The translations under genes were made by a program, and so were the position numbers. DNA of 64,000 bases from contig CANMTU010000001.1 of the NCBI GenBank assembly GCA_947501005.1, forward strand, positions 1,078,501 through 1,142,500, read 5' to 3'. The notes below the pieces were generated by a model. That model worked only from the letters and a program-made list of their open reading frames with translations. It was not told the origin of the DNA and ran no database searches. Shown piece by piece: positions 9,591-19,128 of this stretch; position 1 is the first letter of the stretch; the number at the start of each line of letters is the position of its first letter. The stretch comes from an uncultured Erythrobacter sp. GTDB lineage: Bacteria; Pseudomonadota; Alphaproteobacteria; Sphingomonadales; Sphingomonadaceae.

Positions 9591-9662
9591 TGGGCGTAGG
9601 AAGGTTCGAACTTCCGACCCCTGCGATGTCAACACAGTGCTCTACCACTGAGCTATACGCCC
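9591..9662 (-). tRNA. tRNA-Val (anticodon GAC)
   Basis: The minus strand folds as a complete cloverleaf. The acceptor GGGCGTA pairs with TACGCCC, and the discriminator A is at 9591. The D stem is GCTC/GAGC. The anticodon stem CTGTG/CGCAG encloses the loop TTGACAT with anticodon GAC, and the T arm is GGAAG-TTCGAAC-CTTCC. CCA is not encoded. It sits alone between the FrnE-like gene and cpdR. Confidence 0.95.
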
Positions 9663-9746
9663 GATCCATCGATCCTGCCACTGCGGCAGGCGCGCCGTGT
9701 AACCGCGCCGCCGCAACGGCGCAAGAGGCAAACGTGCGAAAACCCG

Positions 9747-10136
9747 TCAGAGGCGCGCGCTGACCCGATCTTCCAGCACGCGTTCCACTTCCAGCACCAG
9801 ATCGCGCAAGTGGAACGGCTTGGACAGGACCTTGGCCTGCGGCTGTTCGCGGCTGGCCTTGAGCGTGACGGCGGCGAAGCCGGTGATGAACATCACCTTC
9901 GTGTGCGGGCTGAGATCGTTGCACCGCTGCGCCAGCTCGATGCCGTCCATCTCGGGCATGACGATATCCGACAGCAGCAGATCGTAGCTTCCGCTTTCGA
10001 GCAGGGGGACAGCCTCCGTCCCGCGATCGACCGAATCGACCGCATATCCGGCCTTGGTCAAGGCGCGATCGAGATAGGTCCGCATCGCCTCGTCATCTTC
10101 GGCGAGGAGGATTCGCTTTTGCATCTGCTCGTTCAT
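9747..10136 (-). CDS. cpdR: CpdR-type response regulator
   Basis: This is a stand-alone receiver domain of 129 residues. In Caulobacter-like bacteria CpdR is phosphorylated through the CckA-ChpT relay and, when unphosphorylated, primes ClpXP for cell-cycle proteolysis. The acidic pocket is LLAEDDE, the phospho-acceptor is the Asp in LLLSDIVMPEMDG (D57 of this start), and the conserved Lys is in LSKPF. There is no output domain. The start may be the ATG at 10136 or the second Met at 10124 (MQKRILLAEDD), which is closer to the family start. Confidence 0.92.
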   Translation of the reverse strand: MNEQMQKRILLAEDDEAMRTYLDRALTKAGYAVDSVDRGTEAVPLLESGSYDLLLSDIVMPEMDGIELAQRCNDLSPHTKVMFITGFAAVTLKASREQPQAKVLSKPFHLRDLVLEVERVLEDRVSARL

Positions 10137-10213
10137 GATGATGCCTTATAGAGCTGCCGACTTAACAAATCCTGCCTAACCTCACCACTGTCTCGCCGTG
10201 AACCAGCCTTTAC

Positions 10214-11194
10214 ATGGTTATCGTTTGGCGGCAGCATCTTAGGGTGAATGCGATTACAGACAAGGGGGACGAAGGCCGGGCGTCCGGCGGGGGATGCATT
10301 CCCGGCGGCGGGGGACCGGCCTTCCTGTTCCTCGAATCCGCGCGCAATTCTCTGCCGGTCCTGATCGGCGCGCCCCATGGCGGCCGCCGCTATCCCGCCG
10401 CCATGCGCGAGACCATGCGGGGCGGGGACGCGACGCGCCTGCGGCTGGAAGACCGGCATATCGACACTCTCGTGCGCGAACTCGCCGCCGCAACCGGCGC
10501 CGCCTGCCTGCTGGCCGAGGCCCCGCGCGCCATGATCGATCTCAACCGGGCGAGCGACGATATCGATTGGTCGATGATTTCCGGCAAGCCGCGCACGAGC
10601 CTGCCCCCTCATTCGCTCGCCAACCGGCGCGCGCGCAGCGGGCTCGGCCTCATACCCCGCCGCCTGTCCGGTCTTGGCGAGATCTGGAAACAGCCCCTGT
10701 CCCATGCCGATCTGGAACGGCGGATCGCTGGCATCCACCGGCCGTATCACCAGAAACTGTCGCAGGAATTGATGCGCCTGCGCGACGAATGGGGCGCGGT
10801 CCTGCTGCTCGATGTCCATTCGATGCCGCCGCTGCGCAAACGCTATCCGGGGGAGGAGCCGGCTGATATCGTCGTCGGCGACCGGTTCGGCGCCAGCTGC
10901 GAGGCGGAGCTGTCCGCGCAGGCGCTGAGCTATCTGACCGAACAGGGTCGGCGCGTGGCCCACAACCGGCCCTATTCGGGCGGCTTCATTCTCGATTCGC
11001 ATACGGCGCCCGGGCGGGGCGTGCACGGGATTCAGATCGAAATCTGCCGCTCCCTCTACCTCGACGCCCAGTTCGATCAGCCGACCGCGCGGATGGGCGC
11101 GGTCGTCAAACTTCTTGCGGGGCTAGTGCGCGCGCTGGCGCAGCGCGTCGCCGATCTGGGTTCGGGGCAGAATTTGCCTCTCGCCGCGGAATAG
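10214..11194 (+). CDS. N-formylglutamate amidohydrolase family protein
   Basis: This is a metal-dependent hydrolase of the N-formylglutamate deformylase family, which releases formate and glutamate at the end of histidine degradation; related members act on other N-acyl amino acids. The fragments PVLIGAPHGGRRYP, LLLDVHSMPP, GGFILDSHTAPGRGVHGIQIE and LAEAPRAMIDLNRA carry the family His/Glu/Asp pattern. Length is 326 residues from the ATG; a GTG at 10244 would also serve as start. No other hut genes are nearby, so its role in histidine breakdown is uncertain. Confidence 0.85.
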   Translation: MVIVWRQHLRVNAITDKGDEGRASGGGCIPGGGGPAFLFLESARNSLPVLIGAPHGGRRYPAAMRETMRGGDATRLRLEDRHIDTLVRELAAATGAACLLAEAPRAMIDLNRASDDIDWSMISGKPRTSLPPHSLANRRARSGLGLIPRRLSGLGEIWKQPLSHADLERRIAGIHRPYHQKLSQELMRLRDEWGAVLLLDVHSMPPLRKRYPGEEPADIVVGDRFGASCEAELSAQALSYLTEQGRRVAHNRPYSGGFILDSHTAPGRGVHGIQIEICRSLYLDAQFDQPTARMGAVVKLLAGLVRALAQRVADLGSGQNLPLAAE

Positions 11195-11205
11195 CGTCGG
11201 CCAAG

Positions 11206-11238
11206 AAAAAACCACCCCGTGCGCATTGCACGGAGTGG
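11206..11238 (-). terminator. Rho-independent terminator for sapC (minus strand)
   Basis: On the minus strand an 11-base stem with one mismatch (11238-11228 with 11222-11212) and a 5-base loop is followed by six T residues. It lies about 200 bases past the sapC stop and also separates the convergent amidohydrolase gene. Confidence 0.8.
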
Positions 11239-11438
11239 CCAAGGTTCAGGGAGGAGATGCACATCGGTGCATCAAATCGGCGGGCCATGAGGGGAGACGC
11301 CGCCGACACAGCCTTAATGGTTATGCCGGCATTCGGTTTCAAGCCCGAAGCGTCGGGCAACGCCACGTCGCCGCGCGGCAGGAACCATTCGTCGCGCCGA
11401 CCCCGTTCCGCTCGGCGGATGAAAGCCGGCGCCGACAG
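11239..11438. other. Intergenic stretch between terminator and sapC stop
   Basis: About 200 bases with no convincing gene. Short open frames here lack ribosome binding sites and codon bias. It is probably the long 3' untranslated region of sapC. Confidence 0.5.
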
Positions 11439-12230
11439 TCAATTGACGGTCTGGTTCTGCTGCGCCTGCGGTTGCGGGCCCTTGCCCTGGTGAACCTGAC
11501 GGGCAAACACCGTCCGCATGAGGTCGAGCGAGAAGAGGTGCGCGTGAATGAGCGGCAGCAGGCCGTTCTTGCTCCACTCTTCCAGCTTTTCCTTGCTGGT
11601 CGCGCGCAGCTTTTCCTGATCGACCATGCGGAAGCCGCGATAGATGAAGGGTTGCTCGTGCCCGTCCTGCTGGATCGACACTTCGCCGTCCATCAGCAGG
11701 TCGGCGTTCTTCAATTCCTCGAGAAAGGCCTGCGTGCGCTGCGCCGCCTGTTCGAAATGCTGGCAGAATTCGAGGATGCGCTTGGTCGCATCGGTCGTCT
11801 GGCCGCCGTCGTCGAACAGGGTTTCGCCTTCGGAAAATTCGCCGATCGCATCGCTGGTCGGATCGAAGCACAGCGACAGGTCGTCGCTATCGGGCCGCAG
11901 CCGCGCCAGCATGAAGGGATAGCGGCGGACATAGGCAGGCAGATAGACCGGATCGGTCATCTTGCCGTCCTCGCCGACGAAGGTGTTGACCCCCTCGTTC
12001 AGCCCCATCAGCACCAGCGGCAGCGGGTTCTCGCCGGCCGAGAAGATGATCGGGAAATCGCGCTGCGCCTGCACGAACTCGTCGACCGTGATCGGCAGGG
12101 CATGCGCCTTGGCGAGCCACGGAGCCTTGTCGACGCTGCGCGTACGGTAGGACCGGTGATCCTGGCTGTTGAGAGGCATCAGGTCGTTGTAGAACAGGGG
12201 GAGTTGGGGCTGCTGCGGCGCGCTCGCCAT
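11439..12230 (-). CDS. SapC family protein
   Basis: This is a 263-residue member of the SapC family, named after a Campylobacter surface-layer-associated protein and common in sphingomonads and Caulobacterales. It starts MASAPQQPQLPLFYNDLMPL and carries family segments HALPITVDEFVQAQRDFPI and LPAYVRRYPFMLAR. It has no signal peptide by eye and ends in a Gln-rich tail. Family function is unsettled; some neighbours elsewhere are TonB receptor and tryptophan halogenase genes, which are not seen here. A strong terminator follows about 200 bases downstream. Confidence 0.88.
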   Translation of the reverse strand: MASAPQQPQLPLFYNDLMPLNSQDHRSYRTRSVDKAPWLAKAHALPITVDEFVQAQRDFPIIFSAGENPLPLVLMGLNEGVNTFVGEDGKMTDPVYLPAYVRRYPFMLARLRPDSDDLSLCFDPTSDAIGEFSEGETLFDDGGQTTDATKRILEFCQHFEQAAQRTQAFLEELKNADLLMDGEVSIQQDGHEQPFIYRGFRMVDQEKLRATSKEKLEEWSKNGLLPLIHAHLFSLDLMRTVFARQVHQGKGPQPQAQQNQTVN

Positions 12231-12310
12231 GAGACTTCTCCGAAAAGGTCAGATGTTCGCTGTTGCAGGGCGGGCGATGCTGGCCGTCCTCCCCGAATGA
12301 CGCGCCGCGC

Positions 12311-13795
12311 TTAGGGCGTCGCGCCCGCTTGTGCAAGCGGCACCAGCTTGCCGGGATTGAGGATGCCGTCCGGATCGAGCGCCTGCTTCACCCGGCGCAT
12401 GAGTGCCAGCGACGCCGGATCGCCCAGCCGCCCCAGCTCCTCGCGCTTGCCCTGTCCGATGCCGTGTTCGGCGCTGATCGAGCCGCCCCATTCGGTGACG
12501 AGATCGTGTACGAACCGGCTCGCCGCCCCGCCTTGCCCGTCTTCCCATGCCGCGCGGTCCGTGCCGGGCGGGGCGAGGACGTGGAAATGGACGTTGCCAT
12601 CACCAAGATGGCCGAAGGCGACGGCGTGCGTGCCGGGAAAGCGTTCCTCGACCCCGGCGCCCGCGTGCTCGATGAAATCCGCCATCTTCGCCACCGGCAC
12701 GGAAATGTCGTGCTGCATCGCCGGGCCGATCGCGCGTTCGGCGGGCGAAATGCTGTCGCGCAGCAGCCAGAAATCCTCGGCCTGTGTTTCGTTCGCGGCG
12801 ATCACGGCATCGTCGAACAAGTCTTCGCCGATCGCCTGTTCGAGCAGATTTTCGACCGTCTCGCGCAGCCCGCCGGCCCCGTCCGCAGCGGCGACGAATT
12901 CGATCAGCGCATGCCATTCATGGTCGTCGGCCAGCGGTGCGCGGGCATCGGGCAGGTGATCCAGCACGGCGGCAAGGCTGTGGCGCGGCAGGATCTCGAA
13001 CCCTTCGAGCGCGTCGCCCGCCTGACGATCGCAGAACACCAGCAGCCGGCGGGCGGTCTGCACGCTGCGCAAACCAACCCATACGACGACCCGCTCCCCG
13101 ATCTCGGGCAGGAGGCGCAGGGTTGCCCCGGTCACGATGCCCAGCGTCCCTTCCGATCCGATCAGCAATTGCTTGAGGTCGAAACCGCGATTGTCCTTCC
13201 TGAGCGGGGTAAGGGTATCGATCACGCTGCCATCGGCCATCACCGCCTCCAACCCCAGCACCTGCGCGCGCATGGTGCCGTGGCGCAGCACCTGCGTGCC
13301 GCCGGCATTGGTCGAGATCAGCCCCCCGATCGTCGCGGAACCCTTGCCGCCCAGCGTCAGTGGGAAGCGCAGCCGCTCGTGCGCGGCGGCCTCGTGCAGC
13401 GTCTGGAGGATCACGCCCGCATCGCAGATCACCTGCCGCGCATCCCGGTCGAGGCTGCGGATCGTCGCCATCCTGCGCAGGGATAGCAGGAGCTGGCTCC
13501 CGCTCGCATCGGGGGTGGCCCCGCCCGACATGCCGCTGTTCCCGCCCTGCGGCACGATTGCCACGCCATGCGCAGCGCAGAGCGCGACCAGCGCCGCGAC
13601 CTCGCCGGTCGAGGCGGGAGAGGCGAGACCCAGTGCCTTGCCGGTATAGCGGCCGCGCCAGTCGGTGAGCCAGGGTTCGAGCAGCGCCTCATCCCGCGTG
13701 AACCCGCGCGGGCCGAGCAGGCGCGCAGCGTCCTCGAGGAAATCGGCGGCGCGATCCGGGGAATCGGGGCGAGGCGAATCGGTGTGCAGGGTCAT
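12311..13795 (-). CDS. FAD-binding oxidoreductase (D-lactate/2-hydroxyacid dehydrogenase type)
   Basis: This is a 494-residue flavoenzyme of the VAO family with an N-terminal FAD_binding_4 domain and a C-terminal FAD-oxidase_C domain, like D-lactate dehydrogenase (cytochrome), glycolate oxidase GlcD or D-2-hydroxyglutarate dehydrogenase. The FAD-binding segments are VPQGGNSGMSGGATP and GGLISTNAGGTQVLRHG. The C-terminal metal/substrate site has HLGDGNVHFHV and SAEHGIGQGK. I chose the ATG at 13795 (MTLHTDSP); the open frame extends upstream to 13921 without conserved content. The exact 2-hydroxyacid cannot be decided from the sequence. Confidence 0.9.
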   Translation of the reverse strand: MTLHTDSPRPDSPDRAADFLEDAARLLGPRGFTRDEALLEPWLTDWRGRYTGKALGLASPASTGEVAALVALCAAHGVAIVPQGGNSGMSGGATPDASGSQLLLSLRRMATIRSLDRDARQVICDAGVILQTLHEAAAHERLRFPLTLGGKGSATIGGLISTNAGGTQVLRHGTMRAQVLGLEAVMADGSVIDTLTPLRKDNRGFDLKQLLIGSEGTLGIVTGATLRLLPEIGERVVVWVGLRSVQTARRLLVFCDRQAGDALEGFEILPRHSLAAVLDHLPDARAPLADDHEWHALIEFVAAADGAGGLRETVENLLEQAIGEDLFDDAVIAANETQAEDFWLLRDSISPAERAIGPAMQHDISVPVAKMADFIEHAGAGVEERFPGTHAVAFGHLGDGNVHFHVLAPPGTDRAAWEDGQGGAASRFVHDLVTEWGGSISAEHGIGQGKREELGRLGDPASLALMRRVKQALDPDGILNPGKLVPLAQAGATP

Positions 13796-13956
13796 TCCGG
13801 CATGGATGCCATGCCTGCCCCCCCAAATGCCATTCCCGCCGCCATTTCGGCTGACGTGTTTGCAATTAACCCGGCATTCAATAGGCATCGACAATGACCG
13901 CCGCACGCGCCGCTTGCCCATAACGCAGGCGGCTGAAGGAGAACGCCCGACCCGTC

Positions 13957-14544
13957 ATGACCTATCTGCCTGCCTTGCTTGCGCCGCTGGCCCTGATGCT
14001 GCCTCTCGGCATCGTCCCAGCGACGGGCGATGCGCCCGAGGACAGGCAGGTCCGGCGGCAGGCGGAACCGGCGAAACCGCCTCTGGGCGCGCTGCCCTTG
14101 TCGGATCGCACCCCGGGGTGGAGCCCGCTGTTCGATGCCGGACAGCCGCCCACCGCCAATCAGGTGCGCATCGAACGCCGGGTCATCATTCGCATTTCCC
14201 CCGTTCCGGGCCAGATGCGCCGGTCGCTGACGGCGGAACCGTCACGGCGCGCGCCGGAAACCCGCCAGCTGATCGAGCGGGCCCATGGCGACTGTATCGA
14301 GAGCGCCGGGATTGCCGCCGTCTCGACCAGCGCATCGCGGCTGCTCATCTATATGCGCGACCGGGCGCTGATCACCGCGCAGCTCGAGAACGGGTGCAGT
14401 CCGCGCGATTTCTACCAGGGCTTCTATATGGAACGCAGCGGCGACGGGAAGCTGTGCGTGCGGCGCGACAAGCTGCTCAGCCGGTCCGGCGCGAAATGCG
14501 AGGTCGCCAGGCTGCGCAAGCTGGTCGAGGTCACCCCGCAATAG
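13957..14544 (+). CDS. Hypothetical secreted protein
   Basis: I do not recognise a family. The 195-residue product has an N-terminal hydrophobic stretch (about residues 3-22) that fits a Sec signal peptide. A charged, proline-rich part follows, then IERRVIIRISPVP and a C-terminal domain with four cysteines (in GDCIES, ENGCSPRDF, KLCVRR and AKCEVARL) that could form two disulfides. It has a purine-rich ribosome binding site (gaaggag) a few bases before the start region. It runs divergently from the FAD oxidoreductase. Confidence 0.72.
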   Translation: MTYLPALLAPLALMLPLGIVPATGDAPEDRQVRRQAEPAKPPLGALPLSDRTPGWSPLFDAGQPPTANQVRIERRVIIRISPVPGQMRRSLTAEPSRRAPETRQLIERAHGDCIESAGIAAVSTSASRLLIYMRDRALITAQLENGCSPRDFYQGFYMERSGDGKLCVRRDKLLSRSGAKCEVARLRKLVEVTPQ

Positions 14545-14657
14545 TGCGGGCCGCGGTTGACTTTTCTTCCGTTTGATCGCACAGGCGCGCGACGAATGCG
14601 CCGCGTTTCTATCAGGCGCATCCCCGACTTCTCGAACCAAAGGGCAACCCGCTCCGC

Positions 14658-16019
14658 ATGAATTTCGCCGATCTCGGCCTTTCCGAAAGCCTGCTCGCCG
14701 CCGTCGAAGAGGCTGGCTATACAGAGCCGACCCCGATCCAGTCTCAAGCCATCCCGCCCGTCCTGATGATGAAGGACATCATCGGCATCGCGCAGACCGG
14801 CACCGGCAAGACGGCCAGCTTCGTCTTGCCCATGATCGACGTGATGGCCGCCGGGCGCCGCCGCGCGCTGATGCCGCGCAGCCTGATCCTGGCGCCGACC
14901 CGTGAACTGGCGGCGCAGGTGGCCGAGAATTTCGAGAAATACGGCAAGAACCACGATCTCAAGCTCGCGCTGCTGATCGGCGGGGTGCAGATGGGCGACC
15001 AGATCAAGGCCCTGAACGACGGGGTCGACGTGCTGATCGCCACGCCGGGCCGGCTGATGGACCTGTTCGAGCGTGGCAAGATCCTGCTTAACGGGTGCGA
15101 ATTGCTGGTGATCGACGAGGCGGACCGGATGCTCGACATGGGTTTCATCCCCGATATCGAATTCATCTGTTCCAAGCTGCCCGAAACGCGCCAGACCATG
15201 CTGTTCAGCGCGACCATGCCGCCCCCGATCGAGAAGCTGGCGAAAAAATTCCTCAACAATCCCAAGCGGATCGAGGTCAGCCGCGCGGCCACGACCAACA
15301 AGGACATCACCGCCTTCAAGGTGCCGGTGAAACCGCGCCAGAAGCAGGAGACCCTGCGCTGGTTGCTCGATCACGACCAGGTCGAGACCGCGATCGTCTT
15401 CGCCAACCGCAAGACGACCGTGCGCGAACTCAACAAGAGCCTGCAGGGCTACGGTTTCCGCAGCAGCGAGATCCATGGCGACATGGACCAGTCGAGCCGG
15501 ATCAAGGAACTCGAACGGTTCAAGGCCGGCGAGGTCAACATCCTCGTCGCCTCCGACGTTGCCGCGCGCGGGCTTGACGTGAAGGGCGTGAGCCACGTCT
15601 TCAATTTCGACACGCCCTGGCATCCGGACGATTACGTCCACCGCATCGGTCGCACCGGGCGCGCAGGCGCCAAGGGCCGCGCCTTCACCCTCGTGACCGA
15701 CGACGATGCCGAGGCGATCGCCAATGTCGAGAAACTGACCGGGAACGGCATCGCGGTGTTCGGCAAGGGCGATGTCCGGGTCGAACTGGTCGAGAAACCC
15801 CGTCAACGCGACGAGGATGAGAAGCCCGCCCGCAAATCGCGCGAAAGGGTGCCGCGAGAGGATACCGAACACGGCTCTGAACACGGGGCCGAGCGCGAGA
15901 CCGCGCCGCCGAAACAGGCCCGCTCGCGGCGCCGCGACGAGCGCGACACGAACGAGCAGAGCGCGCCGGGCGAATGGAACGGTCCGATCCCCGGCTTCCT
16001 CGACGTCTCCGCCGTGTGA
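14658..16019 (+). CDS. DEAD-box ATP-dependent RNA helicase (RhlE-like)
   Basis: This is an RNA helicase of 453 residues that remodels RNA or ribonucleoprotein. All core motifs are present: the Q motif region EPTPIQSQAIP, motif I AQTGTGKT, Ia PTRELAAQ, II DEAD in VIDEADRM, III SAT, the C-terminal ASDVAARGLDVKGV, and VI HRIGRTGRAG. The C-terminal tail is Arg/Lys/Glu-rich, as in RhlE and DeaD types. The last codon and stop overlap the GTG of the next gene (GTGA), so the methyltransferase is coupled. Confidence 0.94.
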   Translation: MNFADLGLSESLLAAVEEAGYTEPTPIQSQAIPPVLMMKDIIGIAQTGTGKTASFVLPMIDVMAAGRRRALMPRSLILAPTRELAAQVAENFEKYGKNHDLKLALLIGGVQMGDQIKALNDGVDVLIATPGRLMDLFERGKILLNGCELLVIDEADRMLDMGFIPDIEFICSKLPETRQTMLFSATMPPPIEKLAKKFLNNPKRIEVSRAATTNKDITAFKVPVKPRQKQETLRWLLDHDQVETAIVFANRKTTVRELNKSLQGYGFRSSEIHGDMDQSSRIKELERFKAGEVNILVASDVAARGLDVKGVSHVFNFDTPWHPDDYVHRIGRTGRAGAKGRAFTLVTDDDAEAIANVEKLTGNGIAVFGKGDVRVELVEKPRQRDEDEKPARKSRERVPREDTEHGSEHGAERETAPPKQARSRRRDERDTNEQSAPGEWNGPIPGFLDVSAV

Positions 16020-16711
16020 GCGGGGGCGAGAGGGCCGGCCCCGGCCTGTTCGCTCGTATCGTCGCCGGGGATGCCAGCCGCAGGACGCGGTTGCACGATG
16101 AACGGGGCCGGAGGGCGCCGCTCGGCCGTATCCTCCGCAATCTGCCGCCGGCCTTTCTGAGCGGGACGGGGCGCCTGGCGTTCGGATCGCTCCCGCCAAG
16201 GCCGTGGATTAGTTACGACGCGCAGCGCGTGCTGGCCGCTTTCCTGAACGCGAAACCGCGCACGGTGCTGGAGTTCGGCTCGGGGCAATCGACCCGCTGG
16301 TATGCGGACCGCGCGAAATCGCTCGTCTCGATCGAGAACGACCGTGACTGGTTCGTGGCCGTCGAACGCCAGTTGGCGGGAATGCCGAACGTCGATTACC
16401 GGCTGGCGACCGACCGTGCTGCCTATGCGGCCCCCGACATAGCGTGGCCTTTCGACCTCGTCATGATCGATGGGGCGTGGCGCGAGGACTGCGCGCGTTT
16501 CGCGCTCGAACACATCACCTCGGGTGGGCTGATCTATCTCGACAATTCGGACAAGGGCGCCGCGCCCGAAACCGGCGACATTCCCGCCGCGCGCGCCAGC
16601 TTGATCGCGCAGGCCGAACGCCGGGGCTGGGCGTGGCAGGAGTTCACCGATTTCGCGCCCGCCCAATTCTTCGTGCAGCGCGGGTTGCTGATCCGCGCCG
16701 GTCAGGCCTGA
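16016..16711 (+). CDS. Class I SAM-dependent methyltransferase-like protein
   Basis: This is a 231-residue Rossmann-fold protein. Motif I is VLEFGSGQSTRWYAD, followed by the acidic motif II SIENDRDW and the motif IV-like FDLVMIDGAWRED, with LIYLDNSD after it. The family binds S-adenosylmethionine, but the substrate is unknown. I choose the GTG at 16016, which overlaps the helicase stop by four bases; the only upstream Met (15974) lies well inside the helicase. Its end overlaps the convergent uvrD by 10 bases. Confidence 0.8.
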   Translation: MSGGERAGPGLFARIVAGDASRRTRLHDERGRRAPLGRILRNLPPAFLSGTGRLAFGSLPPRPWISYDAQRVLAAFLNAKPRTVLEFGSGQSTRWYADRAKSLVSIENDRDWFVAVERQLAGMPNVDYRLATDRAAYAAPDIAWPFDLVMIDGAWREDCARFALEHITSGGLIYLDNSDKGAAPETGDIPAARASLIAQAERRGWAWQEFTDFAPAQFFVQRGLLIRAGQA

Positions 16712-19017
16712 TCGGCGAGCTTCACGAAACTGTCGAGCACGCGCTTTTCGCCGGACGTCTCGAAATTGATCGTCAGCTTGTTGCCTTCCTGATCGATCAC
16801 CGCGCCATAGCCGAACTTGTCGTGAAACACCTGCGCCCCGATGGCGATGTCGCTCCGCGGCTTGGCGGCGAAGCTGGCGGCCGACCGCGTGTTCTCGCGC
16901 ACACGCACCGGCGACGCGTCGTAGCCCAGCGCGAGCGCGCGCTGCCAGCCCGGGCCGCGCTTGTCCTGCCGGCCGGGCGCGTCGCGCGCGACATGGGCGA
17001 ACGGGTCCTCGTTCTCGCTCCAGTTCGCGCGCCATAGCGAAGCACCGCCGGTCATCGTGGTTTCGCTGGCGATATGTTCGTCGGGCAGTTCCTCGACGAA
17101 GCGGCTCGGGATGGAACTGGTCCACTGGCCGAAGATGCGGCGGTTGGCGGCATGCAGGATGGTGCACCGCCGCCGCGCCCGCGTGATCGCGACATAGGCG
17201 AGCCGGCGTTCTTCCTCGAGGCTGGCGAGCCCGCCTTCGTCGATCGCACGCTGGCTGGGGAACACCCCTTCTTCCCAGCCGGGCAGGAAGACATGGTCGA
17301 ACTCCAGCCCCTTGGCGGCGTGCATGGTCATGATAGTGACCTTCTCGCCGTCATTGGCGCGGTCGTTGTCCATCACGAGGCCGACATGTTCGAGGAAATC
17401 GCCGAGCGTGTCGTAATCTTCCATCGCGCGTGCAAGTTCGACAAGGTTTTCCGCCCGCCCGGCGCTTTCCGCGCTGCGATCCTTCGCGAGCATGTCGTCA
17501 TAGCCGCTTTCCGCCATCACGATGCGCAGCAATTCCGACGGGGTGACTTTCTCGGCCTGTTCGCGCCAATGCACGAACAGCCGCAGCAGGCCGACGAGCG
17601 TGTTGCCGGCGCGCTTGGGCAATTCGTCGCTGTCCGCCAGACCGAGGCTGGCGGCGGCCAGCGGTTGCTGCGTGCGGCGGGCATGGCGGCGCATGGCCTC
17701 CAGCGTCTTGGCGCCGAGGCCGCGCTTGGGCTGGTTGTAGATCCGCTCGAACGCAAGATCGTCCGCCGGTTGCGCGATGACGCGCAGATAGGCGAGCGCG
17801 TCGCGGATCTCGGCGCGCTCGTAGAAGCGAAAGCCGCCGACGATGCGGTAATTGAGGCCGATCTGAATGAAGCGGTCCTCGAACTCGCGCGTCTGGTATT
17901 GCGCGCGAACGAGAATGGCGACCTGATCGAGCGGGGCGCCTTCCGCTTCCAGCCGCTCGATCTCCTCACCCACGCGGCGCGCTTCTTCCGGCGCGTCCCA
18001 GATGCCGATCACGCGCACCTTCTCGCCATTGGGCAATTCGGTCCACAGCGTCTTGCCGAGGCGGTCGCGATTGGCGTCGATCAGCCCGGATGCCGCGGCG
18101 AGGATCTGCGGGGTGGAGCGGTAGTTCTGTTCCAGCCGGATCACCGCCGCGCCGGGAAAATCCTTCTCGAACTTGAGGATATTGGCGACTTCGGCACCGC
18201 GCCAGGAATAGATCGACTGATCGTCGTCCCCCACCACGCAGATGTTCTTGCGCGCCTGCGCGAGCAGCCGCAGCCACAGATACTGGACCTGGTTGGTATC
18301 CTGATACTCGTCCACCAAAATATATTTAAAACGCTTGTGATACTGTTCGAGGACGTCGCGGTGATCGCGGAAGATGTTGAGGATATGCAGCAGCAGGTCG
18401 CCGAAATCGCAGGCGTTCAGCGCCTTCAACCGTTCCTGATACAGCTTGTAGAATTGTTCGCCCCGGCCGTTGGCATAACTTTCGTTCTCGACCGCATCGA
18501 GATCGCCGGGATTGAGGCCGCGGTTCTTCCACCGGTCGATCAAACCGGCGAGCTGGCGCGCGGGCCAGCGTTTCTCGTCCAGCTCGTTTTCCTGAATGAG
18601 CTGCTTCAGCAGGCGCAATTGATCGTCGGTATCGAGGATGGTGTAATTGCTCTTCAACCCGACCAGTTCGGCATGGCGGCGCAGCATCTTCGCCGCGATC
18701 GAGTGGAAGGTGCCGAGCCACGGCATCCCTTCGACCGCCGGGCCGATATGCCGGCCGACGCGTTCGCGCATTTCGCGCGCGGCGCGGTTGGTGAAAGTGA
18801 CGCACAGAATTTCGCTCGGCCACGCGGACCGCGTTGCGATGAGGTGCGCCAGCCGTGCGGTGAGGGCCGCCGTCTTGCCGGTCCCGGCGCCGGCCAGCAT
18901 GAGGACCGGCCCCTCCGTCGTCAGTACGGCTTCGCGTTGCGGCGGGTTGAGCTGCTGCGCGTAGGCCGGGGCGGAATGCGCGTCGGCCGAGGGGGGGAGG
19001 GCGGGGTCACTGCTCAT
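16702..19017 (-). CDS. uvrD: UvrD/PcrA-type ATP-dependent DNA helicase
   Basis: This is a superfamily 1A 3'-5' helicase used in nucleotide excision and mismatch repair and in clearing RecA filaments. It has 771 residues from the ATG at 19017; an upstream in-frame extension to 19251 runs over the promoter region and is not real. Motifs are the Q region LNPPQREAVL, I AGAGTGKTAAL, Ia VTFTNRAAREM, II VDEYQDTN, III GDDDQSIYSWRGA, IV RLEQNYRST, V TMHAAKGLEFDHVF and VI VAITRARR. The C-terminal tail contains VFHDKFGYGAVI, typical of PcrA/UvrD ends. It is convergent with the methyltransferase gene. Confidence 0.95.
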   Translation of the reverse strand: MSSDPALPPSADAHSAPAYAQQLNPPQREAVLTTEGPVLMLAGAGTGKTAALTARLAHLIATRSAWPSEILCVTFTNRAAREMRERVGRHIGPAVEGMPWLGTFHSIAAKMLRRHAELVGLKSNYTILDTDDQLRLLKQLIQENELDEKRWPARQLAGLIDRWKNRGLNPGDLDAVENESYANGRGEQFYKLYQERLKALNACDFGDLLLHILNIFRDHRDVLEQYHKRFKYILVDEYQDTNQVQYLWLRLLAQARKNICVVGDDDQSIYSWRGAEVANILKFEKDFPGAAVIRLEQNYRSTPQILAAASGLIDANRDRLGKTLWTELPNGEKVRVIGIWDAPEEARRVGEEIERLEAEGAPLDQVAILVRAQYQTREFEDRFIQIGLNYRIVGGFRFYERAEIRDALAYLRVIAQPADDLAFERIYNQPKRGLGAKTLEAMRRHARRTQQPLAAASLGLADSDELPKRAGNTLVGLLRLFVHWREQAEKVTPSELLRIVMAESGYDDMLAKDRSAESAGRAENLVELARAMEDYDTLGDFLEHVGLVMDNDRANDGEKVTIMTMHAAKGLEFDHVFLPGWEEGVFPSQRAIDEGGLASLEEERRLAYVAITRARRRCTILHAANRRIFGQWTSSIPSRFVEELPDEHIASETTMTGGASLWRANWSENEDPFAHVARDAPGRQDKRGPGWQRALALGYDASPVRVRENTRSAASFAAKPRSDIAIGAQVFHDKFGYGAVIDQEGNKLTINFETSGEKRVLDSFVKLADQA

Positions 19018-19128
19018 GGATCGGTGAACAGGTAGGGAACGGCAGGGCGCGAGGCAAGCCGTGATGGAACCACCGACCCCTCTCTTGCGTAAGTTCACCA
19101 ATCCCCAAGGAAGAAGGAGTTCTCTCCA

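Noticed and set aside
17074..19035. 653-codon open frame on the + strand
   Set aside because: It is the antisense shadow of uvrD, caused by high GC at third codon positions.
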